Shown here piece after piece: positions 57,201 through 64,000 of a stretch of DNA of 64,000 nt (the first letter of the stretch is position 1; every line of letters starts with the position of its first letter). The notes under the pieces are model-generated. The model was given only the letters and a program-made list of their open reading frames with translations. It was not told the DNA's origin and searched no databases. The DNA comes from Nematostella vectensis (Eukaryota > Cnidaria > Anthozoa > Actiniaria > Edwardsiidae), in the NCBI RefSeq assembly GCF_932526225.1, contig NC_064048.1, positions 12,781,665 through 12,845,664 of the forward strand, in the 5' to 3' direction. Position numbers and translations under genes: made by a program.

Positions 57201-58471
57201 TGTTTTACGAGTGTAACCTCCAAAAGGTTACAATCGATAATTTTTTTCCGAATGTAAATTCCAAAAAGTAACATTAGGAAAAATAAAACAGTATACTCGG
57301 AAAAAAGGTATATCAATCTATCGAGCGCTATGCTATATGTTAGAATCTACTTAATCAAGTTATCCAAGGAATCTAGTTAGTTCTTGTGTGCATAAAATAT
57401 GTACAGGATCCTGAACAAAGCATGAGCACATCAAAGATGCTGAGAGTACATAAAAATGTCCCTATACCTTCTTTTTATGTCATGACACACCAAGAACAGT
57501 ATAATTAAGTATCGATATTTAAAAAAAAAAATAAAAAAAAAAATAGGCTATCAGCGGGAATCGAACCCGGGTCGCTGCGGTAGTAGTTAACTGCCCGCAA
57601 CGAAAGACTAACGTGGCATTGCTGAAGGAAATTGTAATGAAAATTACTTTTAATACTATTGGTATCGTAAACTATCCCAAGCAAAGTCACCATCGGACTG
57701 GAGGTTACATTCGGGAAAAGCTTCAGGGTTACATTCGGGAATTTGTTTTACGAGTGTAACCTCCAAAAGTTTACAATCGATAATTTTTTTTCCGAATGTA
57801 AATTCCAAAAAGTAACATTAGGAAAAATAAAACAGTATACTCGGAAAAAAAGGTATATCAATCTATCGAGCGCTATGCTCTATGTTAGAATCTACTTAAT
57901 CAAGTTATCCAAGGAATCTAGTTAGTTCTTGTGTGCATAAAATATGTACAGGATACTGAACAAAGCATGAGCACATCAAAGATGCTGAGAGTACATAAAA
58001 ATGTCCCTATACCTTCTTTTTATGTCATGACACACCAAGAACAGTATAATTAAGTATCGATATTAAAAAAAAAAAATAAAGAAAAAAAAATAGGCTATCA
58101 GCGGGAATCAAACCCGGGTCGCTGCGTTAGTAGTCAAGTGCCCGCAACGAAAGACTAACGTGGCATTGCTGAAGGGAATTGTAATGAAAATTACTTTTAA
58201 TACTATTGGTATCGTAAACTATCCCAAGCAAAGTCACCATCGGACTGGAGGTTACATTCGGGAAAAGCTTCAGGGTTACATTAGGAATTTGTTTTACGAG
58301 TGTAACCTCAAAAAGGTTACAATCGATAATTTGTTTTCCGAATGTAAATTCCAAAAAGTAACATTAGGAAAAATAAAACAGTATACTCGGAAAAAAAGGT
58401 ATATCAATCTATCGAGCGCTATGCTCTATGTTAGAATCTACTTAATCAAGTTATCCAAGGAATCTAGTTAG
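54227..58471. repeat. Higher-order duplication of six satellite units (offset 3,278 bp)
   Basis: GCGGTAGTAGTTAACTGCCC (54300, 57578), GTACAGGATACTGAAC (54668, 57946) and GGGTTACATTAGGAATTTG (54996, 58274) recur at 3,278 bp, six units apart. Similar matches at about 2,724 bp (five units) occur between 43.2 and 46.1 kb. Confidence 0.8.
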
Positions 58472-61400
58472 TTCTTGTGTGCATAAAATATGTACAGGAT
58501 CCTGAACAAAGCATGAGCACATCAAAGATGCTGAGAGTACATAAAAATGTCCCTATACCTTCTTTTTATGTCATGACACACCAAGAACAGTATAATTAAG
58601 TATCGATATTTTAAAAAAAAAAAATAAAGAAAAAAAAATAGGCTATCAGCGGGAATCGAACCCGGGTCGCTGCGTTAGTAGTCAAGTGCCCGCAACGAAA
58701 GACTAACGTGGCATTGCTGAAGGGAATTGTAATGAAAATTACTTTTAATACTATTGGTATCGTAAACTATCCCAAGCAAAGTCACCATCGGACTGGAGGT
58801 TACATTCGGGAAAAGCTTCAGGGTTACATTCGGGAATTTGTTTTACGAGTGTAACCTCCAAAAGGTTACAATCGATAATTTTTTTTCCGAATGTAAATTC
58901 CAAAAAGTAACATTAGGAAAAATAAAACAGTATACTCGGAAAAAAAGGTATATCAATCTATCGAGCGCTATGCTCTATGTTAGAATCTACTTAATCAAGT
59001 TATCCAAGGAATCTAGTTAGTTCTTGTGTGCATAAAATATGTACAGGATCCTGAACAAAGCATGAGCACATCAAAAATGCTGAGAGTACATAAAAATGTC
59101 CCTATACCTTCTTTTTATGTCATGACACACCAAGAACAGTATAAGTAAGTATCGATATTTAAAAAAAAAATAAAGAAAAAAAAAATAGGCTATCAGCGGG
59201 AATCGAACCCGGGTCGCTGCGTTAGTAGTCAAGTGCCCGCAACGAAAGACTAACGTGGCATTGCTGAAGGGAATTGTAATGAAAATTACTTTTAATACTA
59301 TTGGTATCGTAAACTATCCCAAGCAAAGTCACCATCGGACTGGAGGTTACATTCGGGAAAAGCTTCAGGGTTACATTCGGGAATTTGTTTTACGAGTGTA
59401 ACCTCCAAAAGGTTACAATCGATAATTTTTTTTCCGAATGTAAATTCCAAAAAGTAACATTAGGAAAAATAAAACAGTATACTCGGAAAAACAGGTATAT
59501 CAATCTATCGAGCGCTATGCTCTATGTTAGAATATACTTAATCAAGTTATCCAAGGAATCTAGTTAGTTCTTGTGTGCATAAAATATGTACAGGATCCTG
59601 AACAAAGCATGAGCACTTCAAAGATGCTGAGAGTACATAAAAATGTCCCTATACCTTCTTTTTATGTCATGACACACCAAGAACAGTATAATTAAGTATC
59701 GATATTTAAAAAAAATAAAGCAAAAAAATAGGCTATCAGCGGGAATCGAACCCGGGTCGCTGCGTTAGTAGTCAAGTGCCCGCAACTAAAGACTAACGTG
59801 GCATTGCTGAAGGAAATTGTAATGAAAATTACTTTTAATACTATTGGTATCGTAAACTATCCCAAGCAAAGTCACCATCGGACTGGAGGTTACATTCGGG
59901 AAAAGCTTCAGGGTTACATTCGGGAATTTGATTTACGAGTGTAACCTCCAAAAGGTTACAATCGATAATTTTTTTTCCGAATGTAAATTCCAAAAAGTAA
60001 CATTAGGAAAAATAAAACAGTATACTCGGAAAAAAAGGTATATCAATCTATCGAGCGCTATGCTCTATGTTAGAATCTACTTAATCAAGTTATCCAAGGA
60101 ATCTAGTTAGTTCTTGTGTGCATAAAATATGTACAGGATCCTGAACAAAGCATGAGCACATCAAAGATGCTGAGAGTACATAAAAATGTCCCTATACCTT
60201 CTTTTTATGTCATGACACACCAAGAACAGTATAATTAAGTATCGATATTTAAAAAAAAAATAAAGAAAAAAAAAAAGGCTATCAGCGGGAATCGAACCCG
60301 GGTCGCTGCGGTAGTAGTTAACTGCCCGCAACGAAAGACTAACGTGGCATTGCTGAAGGAAATTGTAATGAAAATTACTTTTAATACTATTGGTATCGTA
60401 AACTATCCCAAGCAAAGTCACCATCGGACTGGAGGTTACAATTGGGGAAAAGCTTCAGGGTTACATTCGGGAATTTGTTTTACGAGTGTAACCTCCAAAA
60501 GGTTACAATCGATAATTTTTTTTTCGAATGTAAATTCCAAAAAGTAACATTAGGAAAAATAAAACAGTATACTGGGAAAAAAAGGTATATCAATCTATCG
60601 AGCGCTATGCTCTATGTTAGAATCTACTTAATCAAGTTATCCAAGGAATCTAGTTAGTTCTTGTGTGCATAAAATATGTACAGGATCCTGAACAAAGCAT
60701 GAGCACATCAAAGATGCTGAGAGTACATAAAAATGTCCCTATACCTTCTTTTTATGTCATGACACACCAAGAACAGTATAAGTAAGTATCGATATTTAAA
60801 AAAAAAATAAAGAAAAAAAAAATAGGCTATCAGCGGGAATCCAACCCGGGTCGCTGCGTTAGTAGTCAAGTGCCCGCAACGAAAGACTAACGTGGCATTG
60901 CTGAAGGGAATTGTAATGAAAATTACTTTTAATACTATTGGTATCGTAAACTATCCCAAGCAAAGTCACCATCGGACTGGAGGTTACATTCGGGAAAAGC
61001 TTCAGGGTTACATTCGGGAATTTGTTTTACGAGTGTAACCTCCAAAAGGTTACAATCGATAATTTTTTTTCCGAATGTAAATTCCAAAAAGTAACATTAG
61101 GAAAAATAAAACAGTATACTCGGAAAAAAAGGTATATCAATCTATCGAGCGCTATGCTCTATGTTCGAATCTACTCAATCAAGTTATCCAAGGTATCTAG
61201 TTAGTTCTTGTGTGCATAAAATATGTACAGGATCCTGAACAAAGCATGAGCACATCAAAGATGCTGAGAGTACATAAAAATGTCCCTATACCTTCTTTTT
61301 ATGTCATGACACACCAAGAACAGTATAAGTAAGTATCGATATTTAAAAAAAAAATAAAGAAAAAAAAAATAGGCTATCAGCGGGAATCGAACCCGGGTCG

Positions 61401-64000
61401 CTGCGTTAGTAGTCAAGTGCCCGCAACGAAAGACTAACGTGGCATTGCTGAAGGGAATTGTAATGAAAATTACTTTTAATACTATTGGTATCGTAAACTA
61501 TCCCAAGCAAAGTCACCATCGGACTGGAGGTTACATTCGGGAAAAGCTTCAGGGTTACATTCGGGAATTTGTTTTACGAGTGTAACCTCCAAAAGGTTAC
61601 AATCGATAATTTTTTTTCCGAATGTAAATTCCAAAAAGTAACATTAGGAAAAATAAAACAGTATACTCGGAAAAAAGGTATATCAATCTATCGAGCGCTA
61701 TGCTCTATGTTAGAATCTACTTAATCAAGTTATCCAAGGAATCTAGTTAGTTCTTGTGTGCATAAAATATGTACAGGATCCTGAACAAAGCATGAGCACA
61801 TCAATGATGCTGAGAGTACATAAAAATGTCCCTATACCTTCTTTTTATGTCATGACACACCAAGAACAGTATAATTAAGTATCGATATTTTAAAAAAAAA
61901 ATAAACAAAAAAAAAAGGCTATCAGCGGGAATCAAACCCGGGTGGCTGCGTTAGTAGTCAAGTGCCCGCAACGAAAGACTAACGTGGCATTGCTGAATGG
62001 AATTGTAATGAAAATTACTTTTAATACTATTGGTATCGTAAACTATCCCAAGCAAAGTCACCATCGGACTGGAGGTTACATTCGGGAAAAGCTTCAGGGT
62101 TACATTCGGGAATTTGTTTTACGAGTGTAACCTCCAAAAGGTTACAATCGATAATTTTTTTTCCGAATGTAAATTCCAAAAAGTAACATTAGGAAAAATA
62201 AAACAGTATACTCGGAAAAAAAAATATATCAATCTATCGAGCGCTATGCTCTATGTTAGAATCTACTTAATCAAGTTATCCAAGGAATCTAGTTAGTTCT
62301 TGTGTGCATAAAATATGTACAGGATCCTGAACAAAGCATGAGCACATCAAAGATGCTGAGAGTACATAAAAATGTCCCTATACCTTCTTTTTATGTCATG
62401 ACACACCAAGAACAGTATAAGTAAGTATCGATATTTAAAAAAAAAATAAAGAAAAAAAAAATAGGCTATCAGCGGGAATCGAACCCGGGTCGCTGCGTTA
62501 GTAGTCAAGTGCCCGCAACGAAAGACTAACGTGGCATTGCTGAAGGGAATTGTAATGAAAATTACTTTTAATACTATTGGTATCGTAAACTATCCCAAGC
62601 AAAGTCACCATCGGACTGGAGGTTACATTCGGGAAAAGCTTCAGGGTTACATTCGGGAATTTGTTTTACGAGTGTAACCTCCAAAAGGTTACAATCGATA
62701 ATTTTTTTTCCGAATGTAAATTCCAAAAAGTAACATTAGGACAAATAAAACAGTATACTCGGATAAAAAGGTATATCAATCTATCGAGCGCTATGCTCTA
62801 TGTTAGAATCTACTTAATCAAGTTATCCAAGGAATCTAGTTAGTTCTTGTGTGCATAAAATATGTACAGGATCCTGAACAAAGCATGAGCACATCAATGA
62901 TGCTGAGAGTACATAAAAATGTCCCTATACCTTCTTTTTATGTCATGACACACCAAGAACAGTATAATTAAGTATCGATATTTAAAAAAAAAAATAAACA
63001 AAAAAAAAAGGCTATCAGCGGGAATCAAACCCGGGTGGCTGCGTTAGTAGTCAAGTGCCCGCAACGAAAGACTAACGTGGCATTGCTGAATGGAATTGTA
63101 ATGAAAATTACTTTTAATACTATTGGTATCGTAAACTATCGCAAGCAAAGTCACCATCGGACTGGAGGTTACATTCGGGAAAAGCTTCAGGGTTACATTC
63201 GGGAATTTGGTTTACGAGTGTAACCTCAAAAAGGTTACAATCAATACTTTTTTTTCCGAATGCAAATTCCAAAAAGTAACATTAGGAAAAATAAAACAGT
63301 ATACTCGGAAAAAAAGGTATATCAATCTATCGAGCGCTATGCTCTATGTTAGAATCTACTTAATCAAGTTATCCAAGGAATGTATTTAGTTCTTGTGTGC
63401 ATAAAATATGTAAAGGATCCTGAACAAAGCATGAGCACATCAAAGTTGCTGAGAGTACATAAAAATGTCCCTATACCTTCTTTTTATGTCATGACACACC
63501 AAGAACAGTATAATTAAGTATCGATATTTAAAAAAAAAATAAAGAAAAAAAAGATAGGCTATCAGCGGGAATCGAACCCGGGTCGCTGCGTTAGTAGTCA
63601 AGGGCCTGCAACGAAAGACTAACGTGGCATTGCTGAAGGGAATTGTAATGAAAATTACTTTTAATACTATTGGTATCGTAAACTATCCCAAGCAAAGTCA
63701 CCATCGGATAGGAGGTTACATTCGGGAAAAGCTTCAGGGTCACATTCGGGAATTTGTTTTACGAGTGTAACCTCAAAAAAGTTACAATCGATAATTTGTT
63801 TTCCGAATGTAAATTCCAAAAAGTAACATTAGGAAAAATAAAACAGTATACTCGGAAAAAAAGGTATATCAATCTATCGAGCGCTATGCTCTATGTTAGA
63901 ATCTACTTAATCAAGTTATCCAAGGAATCTAGTTAGTTCTTGTGTGCATAAAATATGTACAGGATCCTGAACAAAGCATTAGCACATCAAAGATGCTGAG

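Larger units (their letters stand above)
36030..64000. repeat. Tandem satellite array, unit about 546 bp, about 51 copies
   Basis: Near-identical units of about 541-549 bp run without interruption to the window edge. Landmarks in order: CTCGGAAAAAAAGGTATATC, TCGAGCGCTATGCTCTATGT, a BamHI-type ACAGGATCCTGA, a poly-A-rich tract, GGCTATCAGCGGGAATCGAA, AATTGTAATGAAAATTACTT and paired GGTTACATTCGGGAA motifs. Length varies mainly in the A-tract. Two main variants alternate: TTTTACGAGTGTAACCTCCA with CCGAATGTAAA, and ATTTACGAGTGTAACCTCAA with CCGAATGCAAA and GTAAAGGATCC. Short open frames of 60-100 codons recur in every unit on both strands; they drift with indels and I do not treat them as genes. 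Confidence 0.97.

Noticed and set aside
36030-64000. Recurring 60-103 codon frames (beginning MFYECNL or MIYECNL) in each satellite unit
   Set aside because: They drift with A-tract indels and unit variants, have no recognisable domain, and occur on both strands at the same place; best explained as satellite by-products.
36030-64000. CRISPR array
   Set aside because: Units of about 546 bp with no short repeat-spacer alternation, in a eukaryotic genome.

Overview
This is eukaryotic DNA, most probably from an invertebrate. An anthozoan-type cnidarian is my best guess, from the single-exon amine/melatonin-like receptor, the style of the mobile elements and the AT-rich intergenic DNA; no single marker proves it. 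Host genes have spliced exons with canonical GT/AG borders. There are no bacterial operons and no CRISPR arrays.

Left part (1-18.5 kb, mostly AT-rich host DNA). A first exon on the minus strand (1464-1737) sits under a cluster of E2F-type sites. A complete six-exon gene for a glutamate carboxypeptidase II/NAALADase-type zinc peptidase (2320-9778, 750 codons) follows. Its introns hold Penelope-like and LINE remnants and two minisatellites, one built from the gene's own 5' splice site. Next come an orphan cysteine-containing ORF (11653-12387) and an intronless class A GPCR (13730-14749, minus), with a 21-bp minisatellite starting about 70 bp upstream of its ATG. Stretches of G-rich repeats follow.

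Middle part (about 18.5-36.0 kb). A GC-rich block between about 19.1 and 36.0 kb is an integrated, decayed DNA virus/transposon of the Polinton/adintovirus kind. It has a capsid-like protein, an A32/FtsK-type packaging ATPase, a retroviral-type integrase, a polymerase-helicase-HNH fusion, and about eight small virion-like or membrane-active proteins of unknown function. At least four frameshifts, two in-frame stops, one transposon insertion and one truncation break it. A 5,242-bp Mutator-like element (30501-35742, 79-bp inverted repeats, 9-bp target duplication) is inserted in the polymerase reading frame. It carries a MULE/SWIM transposase on one strand and an HMG-box plus C2H2 zinc-finger gene on the other.

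Right part (36.03-64.0 kb). The polymerase fragment stops abruptly and a tandem satellite with a unit of about 546 bp runs for some 51 units to the window edge. Each unit holds a tRNA-like B-box/T-arm followed by a T-run on the minus strand, a poly-A-rich tract, a short hairpin and a cluster of inverted repeats. Shared variants at 1,626 bp, about 2.7 kb and 3,278 bp show higher-order duplication.

Order of events: the virus integrated; later the MULE jumped into its polymerase gene; the satellite array came to lie inside the same gene. The array's order relative to the MULE is not resolved.
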